NCBI RefSeq assembly: GCF_001894745.1
Contig: NZ_BBYF01000019.1
Span: 62,001 to 126,000, forward strand
Length of the DNA: 64,000 nucleotides
Direction: 5' to 3'
Origin: Paenibacillus sp. NAIST15-1
GTDB taxonomy: Bacteria; Bacillota; Bacilli; Paenibacillales; Paenibacillaceae
The position numbers and the translations under genes were made by a program. Positions 8,745 to 17,533 of the stretch are shown here, in pieces. Positions within the stretch are counted from its first letter, which is position 1, and the number at the start of each line of letters is the position of its first letter. The notes below the pieces were generated by a model. The model was not told the DNA's origin. It was given only the letters and a program-made list of their open reading frames with translations, and made no database searches.

Positions 8745-10117
8745 GTTTGACGGTATGCAACGTCCATTTGACGCCAAATTCCGAAAAAATTTTATATGTA
8801 TCCAACTCCTTATTAAAACAGCTCAAACTTGCCGGCAAAAGATCGGTACGGCTCAGGCTCGGAAAGACGATCATTCCAGCTTCAGTCAGACCGATCCAGA
8901 AGCCCGGCAAGCATCTCTATGTAACGGCAGGATTACGCTCAGCCGTACGCGTCCCTAAATCTGGATCTGTATATCTGCTGAATGAAGCTGAAGGCGACAT
9001 TCATATCGGCCCTCTCATTGGCATAATGTCTGACGGAACGTCCCGCTCATCTTCAACTCCCTTCGGCAGCCGTACAGGATTTATTAGACAGATCCTTCGC
9101 ACAGGCAATAAGAAAGCATATGTGTTCGCATTCGCTCCCCGCGACATTAATTGGAATAACGATACGGTGCTTGGCTATTTTCTTGGTCCTTCGGGGGGCT
9201 GGATAAGGCGAACCGTACCGCTGCCTGATGTCGTATACAACCGCTTGCCTAGCAGACGTGCCGAAACATCCGGCTCTTACAATACGCTTCGTGAACGGTT
9301 CACACGCAAAAAAATCCCGTTCTTCAACTGGAGCTTCTTCAATAAATCGGATGTATATGCCCTGCTCAAGAATGAATTAGAAGCCAATCAGCATGTTCCT
9401 GAATCCATCATGAATCCATCATCAGACACAATCCGAACCATGCTGGAACGACATCAGTTTGCGTATTATAAGCCTTCTGGAGGCAGTCTTGGCATCGGTA
9501 TCTATCGGCTGACCTACTTGCCGAAGAAGGGGTTCTTCGCCCGGTATACTTCAAATGGCAAGAACGTACTCCTTCGCTTCCGCTCCTTCTCCAGTCTGAT
9601 GCGCATGCTCGAAGCGAGACACGGACGCAGCCTACGCAATTATGTCATTCAACAGGGCGTTCGTCTCATCGAGATCGACGGATGTCCGATTGATTTCCGC
9701 TTCCATATGCATAAGAACGGAGATAACAAGTGGGCGGTGGTGGGCATAGGCGCCAAGAAGGCCGGCAAAGGCAGTGTAACCACTCACGTCAAAAATGGCG
9801 GTAGACTCATGACTCCTTCCCAGGCACTTCAACGTGCATTCGGAGAACGCTCAGACGAAGTGCTCGACAAGGCGAGGAAGATCGCCATCCAGTTGGCGGA
9901 AGCAATTGAGCGCAATCATCCGCATTTGATCGGAGAGCTTGGCTTCGATATTGGGATTGACCGTGATGAGCAGGTCTGGATGTTCGAGGCAAATGCGAAG
10001 CCGGGACGCTCGATATTCAAGCACCCTTCCCTTAAGAATGAAGGGCAAGCTTCCATTGAACATATTTTGGATCACTGCCTGTACCTAAGCAAATTCCGCA
10101 GGGGGGAGATCACGTGA
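8741..10117 (+). CDS. YheC/YheD-family ATP-grasp protein 3 (long form)
   Basis: A 458-residue paralogue with the N-terminal beta extension (about residues 1-95, ending HIGPLIGIMSD), like protein 1. Motifs are PDVVYNRLPSR, the glycine-rich GGSLGIGIYRL, YVIQQGVRLIE, IDFRFHMHKN, GELGFDIGID and FEANAKPGRS, with the Glu-x-Asn metal pair preserved. Its ATG overlaps the stop of the preceding gene by four bases (ATGA), indicating coupled translation. Long and short forms occur in the order long-short-long-short-short, which suggests duplication of a long-short pair followed by a further copy. Confidence 0.84.
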   Translation: MSLTVCNVHLTPNSEKILYVSNSLLKQLKLAGKRSVRLRLGKTIIPASVRPIQKPGKHLYVTAGLRSAVRVPKSGSVYLLNEAEGDIHIGPLIGIMSDGTSRSSSTPFGSRTGFIRQILRTGNKKAYVFAFAPRDINWNNDTVLGYFLGPSGGWIRRTVPLPDVVYNRLPSRRAETSGSYNTLRERFTRKKIPFFNWSFFNKSDVYALLKNELEANQHVPESIMNPSSDTIRTMLERHQFAYYKPSGGSLGIGIYRLTYLPKKGFFARYTSNGKNVLLRFRSFSSLMRMLEARHGRSLRNYVIQQGVRLIEIDGCPIDFRFHMHKNGDNKWAVVGIGAKKAGKGSVTTHVKNGGRLMTPSQALQRAFGERSDEVLDKARKIAIQLAEAIERNHPHLIGELGFDIGIDRDEQVWMFEANAKPGRSIFKHPSLKNEGQASIEHILDHCLYLSKFRRGEIT

Positions 10118-11220
10118 GTGGGAACGAACAAACAGCACAAACACCTGTCATTGCAATTCTAACGATGGATGATGACAGAGAGTACTTCCGCGGCAACCGA
10201 GATAATTTTGCCGATATTATCAAAAAGGGGAGAGAAATGGGGTTTACTGTTTTTCTTCTAACAGTTCGGGATTTGAAGCTTCACGCGAAGCGTGTCATCG
10301 GTTATTCCTATGAGAATAATGTGTGGAAGCAGGAGTGGTTCCCGCTTCCGCACGTTATCTATAATCGCATCCCCCTTCGTGAGGATGAGAGTCTTCCAGC
10401 GGTTCGCAGCAAGATTAAAGAGGTGCTCGCACATCCTTCGATCAAGTTGTTCAACCCATACTTTTTCAATAAATGGCACTTATTCGAATGGCTGAAAAAA
10501 TCAAAAATTACGAAAAAGTATATCCCTTCAACCAGACGGCTGAAAACCTCGGCCGCATTAGGTAAAATGCTGCATAAACATCCTTACTTGTTCTTGAAGC
10601 CGGAATCCGGCAAAGCAGGCGCAGGGATTATGACTCTTCGCGTGAATCATACCAAGGCACTCAAGTACCGTCTGAAGATCCAGGAAAAAAAGAAGAGCGT
10701 ATCGTATAAATGCGCTACAATCTCAAAGCTTTGGAGCCGTATCCGTAAGGAAGCCGGCGCTCACGACTATATTGTGCAACAAGGCATTCCACTTGCTGCC
10801 AGCAATCGTCGCCCCTTCGACCTTCGTGTCCTGATTCAGAAGAACGGCCGGGGACAATGGGAGGTTACAGGCGTGGGCGCACGTGTCGCAGGTACAATGA
10901 GCATTACGACACATGTGCCTCGCGGCGGTAGTATAGACGACCCGGAGAAGCTCTTAATCTCTGTGTTCGGTAATGAGCAATCTAAGCGCATCATGATTCG
11001 TGCCAGACATGCTTCGCTGATTATCGCAAGACAGATCGAGCGTGCATCCGGGCATCTACATGGAGAGATGTCTATGGATTTAGGTGTCGATGCTGGCGGA
11101 AGCATTTGGTTCTTCGAAGCAAATGCCAAACCGATGAAGTTCGATGAGCCTCATATCCGCCAACGTTCGCTCGAGCGTATATTTCAATACTGCCAATATC
11201 TTGCCAAATTAGGCGGATAA
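10114..11220 (+). CDS. YheC/YheD-family ATP-grasp protein 4 (short form)
   Basis: A 368-residue short-form paralogue beginning near the IAILTMDDD strand. It keeps PHVIYNRIP, KPESGKAGAGIM, YIVQQGIPLA, FDLRVLIQKN, GEMSMDLGVD and FEANAKPMK. The start is GTG at 10114, overlapping the stop of gene 3 (GTGA), with GGGGGAG upstream. Proteins 3 and 4 share the Ala in EANAKP where 1, 2 and 5 have Ser or Pro, a hint that 3 and 4 are closer to each other. Confidence 0.84.
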   Translation: MSGNEQTAQTPVIAILTMDDDREYFRGNRDNFADIIKKGREMGFTVFLLTVRDLKLHAKRVIGYSYENNVWKQEWFPLPHVIYNRIPLREDESLPAVRSKIKEVLAHPSIKLFNPYFFNKWHLFEWLKKSKITKKYIPSTRRLKTSAALGKMLHKHPYLFLKPESGKAGAGIMTLRVNHTKALKYRLKIQEKKKSVSYKCATISKLWSRIRKEAGAHDYIVQQGIPLAASNRRPFDLRVLIQKNGRGQWEVTGVGARVAGTMSITTHVPRGGSIDDPEKLLISVFGNEQSKRIMIRARHASLIIARQIERASGHLHGEMSMDLGVDAGGSIWFFEANAKPMKFDEPHIRQRSLERIFQYCQYLAKLGG

Positions 11221-11244
11221 GGGACGGGAAGAAGGTGATACAGC

Positions 11245-12411
11245 TTGAGTCAACCGACACTCGGTATATTGACGCTATACTTGAATGAACGAAAGCATCT
11301 GGAAGAGCGCCTCATCTATCAGCGCATGATCACAGCCGGCAAAAAAATAGGACTCGACGTATATGTGTTCACACCACAGGATGTTGATGACCAACATCGA
11401 CGCATTCACGCGATGTGTTATCATCCAGAAACGAGGCGCTGGACACGGAAATGGACGCGTTTTCCGAATATGATATTTGATCGATGCCGTCTCCAAAACA
11501 GCCATCGCTTCACTCAGCTTCGCCGATTCCGCAGCAAGTACAATCACCTGCTGTTCTTAAATCGGCCGCTGCGCAACAAATGGACGATTCACCAGGTGCT
11601 GTCGACCGTCCCTTCGGTCAAGGGGCACTTGCCAACTACCCGCTTATATCAGTCAATGCAGGATCTGCAGAGTATGCTGCGCTCTCATTCCTTAATCTAT
11701 TTAAAGCCGATAAACGGTACAGGTGGAAGGGGCATTATGCGTATCGAGCGTTCGTCTCTCAATCCCACCACCGTATTCGTACAAGGGCGTGATCATCAGC
11801 GCCGGATTATTCGTCCGCAGAAGCTCACGATTGGCCAACTAGCAAGGAAACTGGCTGCCTGGAGAGCTAGAGACCGTTATCTCGTCCAACAAGGGATTGC
11901 ATTGAAGCTGCCGAACGGACGCGTGCATGATTATCGCATGCTCGTGCAAAAAAATGGCGAAGGCAAATGGGAAGTGACAGGCTGTGCGGGTCGGGTTGGA
12001 GCAAATAAAAGCATCACGTCCAACCTGCATGGCGGCGGCGAGGCGGTTCGGATGGATGAACTGCTCCGCAGATGGATAGGCGATGAGCATCGAATTGCAG
12101 AAGTGAAGGATGACGCAGAGAGGATCAGTCTCGAGATCGCACAGTTCCTAGAAGAGAAATATGGAGCCTTATGTGAATTGGCACTGGATCTCGCGATCGA
12201 CCGCAAGGGGCAAGTATGGCTGCTCGAAGTAAATCCGAAGCCTGCACGGGAAGTGTTCCATCGAATCGGGGATCGGGATACTTATCGGAATGCAATCGCA
12301 CGGCCAATGGAATATGCATCATGGCTATATCGCCAGAAGGGGAAGCGCCAAGGAGATGCGGCTATCTCCATTGTTGAAGGAGCACTCTCATCCGGTAAAG
12401 ACCAGAAATAA
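11245..12411 (+). CDS. YheC/YheD-family ATP-grasp protein 5 (short form)
   Basis: A 388-residue short-form paralogue starting at TTG behind AGAAGGTGAT, 24 bases after gene 4. Motifs include FPNMIFDRCR, LKPINGTGGRGIMRI, YLVQQGIALK, HDYRMLVQKN, LALDLAIDRKG and LEVNPKPARE. The metal-binding Glu-x-Asn is present. A C-terminal tail of about 20 residues beyond the usual end (RQGDAAISIVEGALSS) is not seen in the others. It is the last gene of the operon, and a hairpin follows directly. Confidence 0.84.
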   Translation: MSQPTLGILTLYLNERKHLEERLIYQRMITAGKKIGLDVYVFTPQDVDDQHRRIHAMCYHPETRRWTRKWTRFPNMIFDRCRLQNSHRFTQLRRFRSKYNHLLFLNRPLRNKWTIHQVLSTVPSVKGHLPTTRLYQSMQDLQSMLRSHSLIYLKPINGTGGRGIMRIERSSLNPTTVFVQGRDHQRRIIRPQKLTIGQLARKLAAWRARDRYLVQQGIALKLPNGRVHDYRMLVQKNGEGKWEVTGCAGRVGANKSITSNLHGGGEAVRMDELLRRWIGDEHRIAEVKDDAERISLEIAQFLEEKYGALCELALDLAIDRKGQVWLLEVNPKPAREVFHRIGDRDTYRNAIARPMEYASWLYRQKGKRQGDAAISIVEGALSSGKDQK

Positions 12412-12423
12412 AATAATAGCGCT

Positions 12424-12466
12424 CAACCCACATCGCGCGTACCTATGGATACGGTGATGTGGGTTG
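12424..12466. terminator. Hairpin between convergent genes
   Basis: Perfect 11-base arms CAACCCACATC and GATGTGGGTTG lie between the end of the YheC/D cluster (plus) and the end of the S66 peptidase gene (minus). There is no clear T-run on either side, so it is a probable but not typical bidirectional terminator. Confidence 0.55.
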
Positions 12467-12473
12467 TTCGCAT

Positions 12474-13523
12474 CTAGTCACGAAATGGGTTTTCGAGAAG
12501 CACTACCTCATTGGTATGAGGGCGAAGCTCCACTCTTCCGCCTAATGGCAAGATAAGCTTCGGATCCGTATGGCCGAAGTCGAAGTTCACAACAATTGGC
12601 AGATCTCCGGCACCGAATTCCCCTTCTACAATATTGACGATAATGTCGTACAATTGTTTATTTTCTTCCTCACTATAGTCCTTGGCTCTACCGAATATAA
12701 TTCCCTTCACCTTCTCATACACACCCTGCATCCCATAGTTGCGCAGCATGTAGCCTACATGCATCGGTGAAGGCTTCTCCTCAGAAGTTTCGAAGCAGAG
12801 AATCTTATTGTCCCAGAACGATGGATCAGGCCAGTACGTTGTCGATTTCATAAATTCCAGTACTTCAATACAGCCGCCCCATACTTCACCCTGCTGGACA
12901 GAACTTCCTTGCAAGAACCTCCATCCATCCCCATTAGGGTAAAATTCCTGGCACTCTCCAAGTGTATCGAGATTGCCCCAATCCTTGTATCCGTTGATCC
13001 ACCGACGATATGGAGCATAGTTGTAGGGAAATTGATCCGAGAAGAAGAAATCACGAAGATGCTCTGAATACGCTTCAGGCAGATGCTTCAATTGGGCTAT
13101 TCCCGCCAATATTGATGGGCCGTAGAAGGTGATCATTCCGAGCTGATTCAAGTACGAGAGGAACGTTGTTGCATCGGAAAATCCCATAATGAACTTTGGA
13201 TTGTTCATGATGATTTCAGTATCCAAATAGGGCAATATTCGAATTGATTCATAACCGCCAATGGAACAAATGATGCCGTCGATGCTTGAATCACCGAAGC
13301 ATCGGTTGATATCCTGCGCTCGCAGCTCTGGATAGCGATACAATTCAGTCGGCTCCATCCTAGCTGTCGGCATTTCGATGATGTCAAATCCGAACATCTC
13401 CCGCAGGTTGCTCAGCCCAAGCTCGAAGGTTTCTGGAAATAAGTATGGGAGTCCACTCGATGGAGATATCACCGCAATTTTCGAGCCTTGCTTCAATCTT
13501 TTGGGTTTCATCATACGAATCAT
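12474..13523 (-). CDS. S66 family peptidase (LD-carboxypeptidase / MccF-like)
   Basis: A 349-residue protein of the S66 serine peptidase family, whose members cleave L,D bonds in muropeptides or, as MccF, inactivate microcin C-type compounds. The N-terminal strand GSKIAVISPSSG, the nucleophile elbow GFSDATT (Ser about 117), and the acid/His part with FETSEE and NFDFGHTDPK (His about 320) show the complete Ser-Glu-His set. The insertion around GWRFLQGSSV and the Trp-rich middle resemble the MccF branch more than LdcA, so self-immunity or detoxification is as likely as cell-wall recycling. There is no signal peptide, so it is cytoplasmic. Confidence 0.82.
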   Translation of the reverse strand: MIRMMKPKRLKQGSKIAVISPSSGLPYLFPETFELGLSNLREMFGFDIIEMPTARMEPTELYRYPELRAQDINRCFGDSSIDGIICSIGGYESIRILPYLDTEIIMNNPKFIMGFSDATTFLSYLNQLGMITFYGPSILAGIAQLKHLPEAYSEHLRDFFFSDQFPYNYAPYRRWINGYKDWGNLDTLGECQEFYPNGDGWRFLQGSSVQQGEVWGGCIEVLEFMKSTTYWPDPSFWDNKILCFETSEEKPSPMHVGYMLRNYGMQGVYEKVKGIIFGRAKDYSEEENKQLYDIIVNIVEGEFGAGDLPIVVNFDFGHTDPKLILPLGGRVELRPHTNEVVLLENPFRD

Positions 13524-13610
13524 TCATCCCCGCCTCCCTAAAGTTTTCCATCCATCTTACCCCTACTCACCACTTGGGTCAACCCTATTTATGTTCACAT
13601 ACATAGCAAA

Positions 13611-13634
13611 GATGCCGCACAAGTGTGCGGCATC
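13611..13634 (-). terminator. Hairpin terminator after CHAT-like gene
   Basis: Perfect ten-base arms GATGCCGCAC and GTGCGGCATC with a four-base loop lie 8 bases after the stop of the gene ending at 13642. The T-run on the minus side is short (TTTGCTATG). Confidence 0.6.
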
Positions 13635-13641
13635 TCCTCTC

Positions 13642-14193
13642 TTACTTCGTATACAGTTGATACATCATCGTATCTTCGTCCGCGGCACGAGCGAGTTCAT
13701 AAGCCTGCTGAACGCTTCGTTTGTTCTGGATCAGTTCATAACAGAAACGGGTGACGAACATCAACGTGCTGTTCCCATATGGATAATCATCAGGCCCAAT
13801 ATAAGTCTGGCAGCCACCATCCAAGAATGCCTCGGCCATCTCCTTATTGCCCAGATCACATCCGTTGCAGACGACCGTCCGGCCATCGAGCTTGGCAAAT
13901 TGCCTAACTGCCTCGCTGCCGAAATCACCACGCGGCTCCCCTTCCTCATATACCTCGTCCCCAATCTCAGGCATCACAAAGCGGCCCTCGTCGCCATGAA
14001 AGTTCAAAATGACGAGATCCGTATTAGGGAACAGATCCTTGCCGGATAATACATCGATAAAGTCATTCGGTCTTCCTACCCAATACATGAACACCCGAGC
14101 TCCAAAGTACTCCAAGGTAGCTCGAAGCGCTTGCGTCTCCATATCACAATCCGGTCCACATACGATAGCAACATTCATCTCAGGTTTACTCAT
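13642..14193 (-). CDS. Stand-alone caspase/CHAT-like (clan CD) small protein
   Basis: A 183-residue cytoplasmic protein without a signal or membrane segment. The layout resembles a minimal CHAT/caspase-haemoglobinase fold: a first strand MNVAIVCGPDCD, a candidate catalytic His in LVILNFHGDEG (about residue 65), a candidate catalytic Cys in VVCNGCDLG (about 111-114), and then the typical helix-strand-helix end FLDGGCQTYIGPDD...FCYELIQ...SVQQAYELARA. In CHAT proteins the matching stretch is an Ala-Cys followed by a gain-of-position Gly, an F-Y-x-x-L helix and an A-L-x-x-A-R helix. This is my motif reading and not a database match. Whether it is an active protease is unknown. Confidence 0.55.
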   Translation of the reverse strand: MSKPEMNVAIVCGPDCDMETQALRATLEYFGARVFMYWVGRPNDFIDVLSGKDLFPNTDLVILNFHGDEGRFVMPEIGDEVYEEGEPRGDFGSEAVRQFAKLDGRTVVCNGCDLGNKEMAEAFLDGGCQTYIGPDDYPYGNSTLMFVTRFCYELIQNKRSVQQAYELARAADEDTMMYQLYTK

Positions 14194-14346
14194 TCCAATC
14201 AGCCTCCATATTGTTTAAATAGTAGTTACGCGCGAACGCATTGTTGGTTCAACTACTATGAACAATGGAGGCGGCCTGGCCCACCACGGTACATGCTTAC
14301 GTTACTTCTTCATTATTGTCTTCCCTTCAGTAATTGTTAATTGTTG

Positions 14347-15057
14347 TTATTGTTCCGATGAAGCATACAATTCCAGCAACTCATCGAAGTTATGGATAAG
14401 AACGTCCGAGCCCTTCAACTCTTCGTCCGCACCGAAACCTGCATATTGACAGCCGATAACCGTCTGTCCATTTTCTTTGCCGGCCTCCACGTCTGAAGAG
14501 CGATCACCAACCATCCATGCTGAGGAGATACCATGCTCCTTCAACAGAAGCTCTACAAGCTCCACCTTCGTCGAAGTCTGCCGGCCTCCAGCACTATACA
14601 GCTCCGTGAATAGCTCGGTCAATCCGTGCGCAGCAGCTACACCTTGCACATATTCTTCCAACCCATTACTTGCCACAAATAACTTTACACCAGCTTCTCG
14701 CAATTTGGCAAGTGTTTCCTCCACTTGCGGGTACAGCTCCGTCCCACCCTCTTGCAAGCCCTTCAACTCATTTTCGAGCAGCAGATCATCTGCGCGCAGT
14801 CTTGCCTCTTCGCTGGACTCTGGCATAACCCGCTCCCAAATATCTGCAAGCAGCATACCAAGAGAGCTTAAGATGCGCTCCTCCGGCGGGGTTGGCCCTT
14901 CGAACAGTCCCTCATTGCGAAGCTGGTCAAATGTTCTGTGGTACGCCGGAATCAACAACGTCTCTGTCTTGAACAGCGTTCCATCCATATCAAAAATCAT
15001 CGCCTCCGGGCGCTTCAAAGTACTCGCAGTACGAGATACGTCAGAAATTGTAGTCAT
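14347..15057 (-). CDS. HAD-family phosphatase
   Basis: A 236-residue haloacid-dehalogenase hydrolase of the phosphoglycolate phosphatase/beta-phosphoglucomutase type. Motif I is DMDGTLFKTE (nucleophile Asp), with a helical cap after it, motif II VASNGLEEY, and motif III/IV Lys and MVGDRSSDVEAGKENG. The ATG at 15055-15057 follows GGAGGGAAAGTA; longer in-frame starts have no ribosome site. The substrate cannot be told from the sequence. It is divergent from ypdA with about 215 bases between. Confidence 0.85.
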   Translation of the reverse strand: MTTISDVSRTASTLKRPEAMIFDMDGTLFKTETLLIPAYHRTFDQLRNEGLFEGPTPPEERILSSLGMLLADIWERVMPESSEEARLRADDLLLENELKGLQEGGTELYPQVEETLAKLREAGVKLFVASNGLEEYVQGVAAAHGLTELFTELYSAGGRQTSTKVELVELLLKEHGISSAWMVGDRSSDVEAGKENGQTVIGCQYAGFGADEELKGSDVLIHNFDELLELYASSEQ

Positions 15058-15272
15058 TACTTTCCCTCCAATTCTATGGTTGACATTGCACAGACTATAC
15101 ATCATTGTACACAACATCGATCGTCGAATCATTAGTAATATTGTAAATGTTTTGTAATCAATATGTCAGGATGAGGATAGCCAATTCTCTTCACGTTCGA
15201 TATGATAAGGATGTTGAATATACTAGGCACTGGATTATACAGCAACCAACTAGTCATACGGAGGCGAATCAA

Positions 15273-16253
15273 TTGGAACAGGCGATCATCATCGGCGCGG
15301 GTCCATGTGGACTGTCCGCTGCTATAGAATTACAACGGATTGGTATGAATCCGCTCATCATTGAGAAGCACTGTGTTGTGAACTCAATATATCGTTATCC
15401 TACCCATTTGCAATTTTTCAGTACACCGGAAATGCTCGAGATCGGCGGCATGCCATTCGCCAGCCCGCACGACAAGCCCTACCGGGATGAAGCACTTGTC
15501 TACTACCGCAAAGTTGCGGAGCGATATCAGCTGCGAATTCGATCTTATGAAGAAGTAAAGCACGTTCACAAAGAAGAGGATGGCACGTTCACCGTCCATT
15601 CTACGACACGCAGCGGCTTATCCAGCTCGCACCGCGCGCGTTATGTAGTCATTGCAACAGGGTATTTTGATCATCCGAACATGCTTGGGATCCCAGGAGA
15701 GACACTTCCGCATGTATCGCACTATTTCCAAGAAGCTCACCCTTATGCCGGGATGAATGTTGTTATTATTGGCGGCAACAATTCAGCCGTTGATGCTGCA
15801 CTTGAACTTATGCGAGTTGGAGCTAAGGTGACGGTTGTATACCGCGGTGATGAGTTAACTGCTCATATTAAGCCATGGGTACGTCCCATTTTCGAGAGTA
15901 TGATCGCGAAGGGACATATTGACATGCACTATCATTCTCGAGTTGTAGGCATCGAACCTGATAAGGTTCATATTGAGCGTAATGAGGGGGGCACGGATGT
16001 CATCGCAAGCGACTTCGTCCTCGCCTTGACCGGATTCAGACCGGATCGAACGATGCTGACTGCTAGCGGAATTGAGCTGCAGAGCGATCGCGAGAAACCG
16101 ATATTCGATCCTGATACGATGGAGACGAATGTCCCTGGATTGTATGTAGCTGGAGTCATCTCATCAGGCCGGGATGCCAATGAGATATTTATAGAGTCTG
16201 GCCGCCATCATGGTAAGCTGATTGCGAATCATTTGGAGCAGCAATCCCGTTAA
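15273..16253 (+). CDS. ypdA: Bacillithiol disulfide reductase YpdA (Bdr)
   Basis: A 326-residue FAD/NAD(P)-dependent oxidoreductase of the YpdA family, which reduces oxidised bacillithiol (BSSB) with NADPH. The FAD loop GAGPCGLSAA carries the single conserved Cys typical of Bdr (here about residue 13). The NAD(P) loop is GGNNSAVDAALELM, and the FAD-closing VPGLYVAG comes near the end. The start is TTG at 15273 with GGAGG eight bases upstream, giving the usual MEQAIIIG beginning; a longer frame back to 15147 has no ribosome site and no family similarity. It indicates that this organism makes bacillithiol. Confidence 0.9.
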   Translation: MEQAIIIGAGPCGLSAAIELQRIGMNPLIIEKHCVVNSIYRYPTHLQFFSTPEMLEIGGMPFASPHDKPYRDEALVYYRKVAERYQLRIRSYEEVKHVHKEEDGTFTVHSTTRSGLSSSHRARYVVIATGYFDHPNMLGIPGETLPHVSHYFQEAHPYAGMNVVIIGGNNSAVDAALELMRVGAKVTVVYRGDELTAHIKPWVRPIFESMIAKGHIDMHYHSRVVGIEPDKVHIERNEGGTDVIASDFVLALTGFRPDRTMLTASGIELQSDREKPIFDPDTMETNVPGLYVAGVISSGRDANEIFIESGRHHGKLIANHLEQQSR

Positions 16254-16255
16254 GA

Positions 16256-16288
16256 GAAGCGGGTGGGTACAATGAACCCACCCGCTTC
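16256..16288. terminator. Bidirectional hairpin between ypdA and yfkAB
   Basis: Perfect 13-base arms GAAGCGGGTGGGT and ACCCACCCGCTTC start three bases after the ypdA stop and end 12 bases before the stop of the convergent yfkAB gene. The T content on both sides is modest. Confidence 0.7.
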
Positions 16289-16300
16289 CTTATGGATGAA

Positions 16301-17464
16301 CTAAGACATCACCGCTGTCCGTTCTTTGAAATTAACACCTCGATAGTACATATCCGCAACGAGCAAGTTCGGCCCGCAGCAGGATGCTTGCGGACAATGG
16401 CAATCCACCGTTCTGGAGAGCGGATGTTCATTCAGCCAAGCATTGAATGTATCGTCAAGCTTGCCTGAGTAGATGCTGCCGAACGCTGGAATATCTGCAA
16501 AGTCCGTAACATAGATATCCCCGCTAAACAAGTTGACATTCAATCGATTGCGGCCATCCGGATCGTTGCGCACAGTCACCATTGGTTCCCTATGGAGGCG
16601 GCGGAGCAGCGCTTGATCCTCCTCATTCGAATTACAGGAGAAGAACGGCAGCGTGCCGAACAACATCCACATGTCCTTATTGCGAGTATCCAGCAACCGA
16701 TGAATAGAGGTACGCAATTGTTCGATTGGAAGCACCGGCAAGTTCTCCGCGAAGGAGCTCGGGTACATCGGGTGAACCTCATGTCGCTTGCATCCCATTT
16801 CATCGATGATCTGATGAATTTCGCTTAACTTGTCATGCGTCCGATAGTTGACCATCGATTCCGCGGAAATATACATGCCTGCCTCACTCAGCTTGCGTGT
16901 ATTCTCGATCATGCGCTCATACAGTCGACCTGCGGCTCCAGATTTGACTTCGTGGCTGCTGTGCGTAAAGCCGACTGCATGGAAGTCCTCCATACATGTG
17001 TAGTTGAATGAAATATGCATGACATCCAAATAGGGAGCAACCATCTCGTATCTGCGCATGTCCATCGTCAAGTTCGAGTTGATCTGGGAACGTACCCCGC
17101 GCTCACGTGCGTATTTTAACAGAGGAACGATATACTCCTTGACCGTCTTCTCGTGGAACATCGGCTCACCGCCGGTAATGCTTATCGTCTCCAAGTGCTC
17201 AACCTCTTCAAGACGTTGAAGCATTAGATCAAGCGGCAGCTTGGGAGGCTCATTTGCGACGAGTGTGTGTCCTACCGCGCAATGCTCGCAGCGCATATTG
17301 CATGCCTGGGCCACAGTCATTTCCACACTCGTCAATAGATGACGGCCATATTGCTGCAAAGAGCGAATCGGATCCCATGGATCGTAGGCTGGACTAATTG
17401 TTTTAAGACCTACTGTTCCTCTTTGCTCCGTATTCGCTGCCTTCTCCGCTTGCAATTGATTCAT
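16301..17464 (-). CDS. yfkAB: Radical SAM/CxCxxxxC protein YfkAB
   Basis: A 387-residue radical-SAM protein. The 4Fe-4S/SAM motif CNMRCEHC (a CxxxCxxC variant) lies at about residues 56-63, the SAM-binding GGEP at about 99-102, and a C-terminal Cys cluster DCHCPQASCCG at about 355-365 has the CxCxxxxC spacing that defines the YfkAB family. It therefore probably binds an additional cluster. AGGTGG precedes the ATG. The reaction of YfkAB is not known to me. It is the full-length fused form. Confidence 0.9.
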   Translation of the reverse strand: MNQLQAEKAANTEQRGTVGLKTISPAYDPWDPIRSLQQYGRHLLTSVEMTVAQACNMRCEHCAVGHTLVANEPPKLPLDLMLQRLEEVEHLETISITGGEPMFHEKTVKEYIVPLLKYARERGVRSQINSNLTMDMRRYEMVAPYLDVMHISFNYTCMEDFHAVGFTHSSHEVKSGAAGRLYERMIENTRKLSEAGMYISAESMVNYRTHDKLSEIHQIIDEMGCKRHEVHPMYPSSFAENLPVLPIEQLRTSIHRLLDTRNKDMWMLFGTLPFFSCNSNEEDQALLRRLHREPMVTVRNDPDGRNRLNVNLFSGDIYVTDFADIPAFGSIYSGKLDDTFNAWLNEHPLSRTVDCHCPQASCCGPNLLVADMYYRGVNFKERTAVMS

Positions 17465-17533
17465 GATTCATTCCACCTAACTTTCTAGTTGCCTGCTTAC
17501 AATCTTTATTGCAGAAAATAATTGCTTACTTAT

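Noticed and set aside
12474-14193. Microcin C-like biosynthesis locus
   Set aside because: The S66 peptidase resembles MccF, but there is no MccB-type adenylating enzyme or precursor peptide nearby.
15147-15272. N-terminal extension of YpdA
   Set aside because: The frame is open but has no ribosome site and no similarity to the family; TTG 15273 behind GGAGG gives the normal start.
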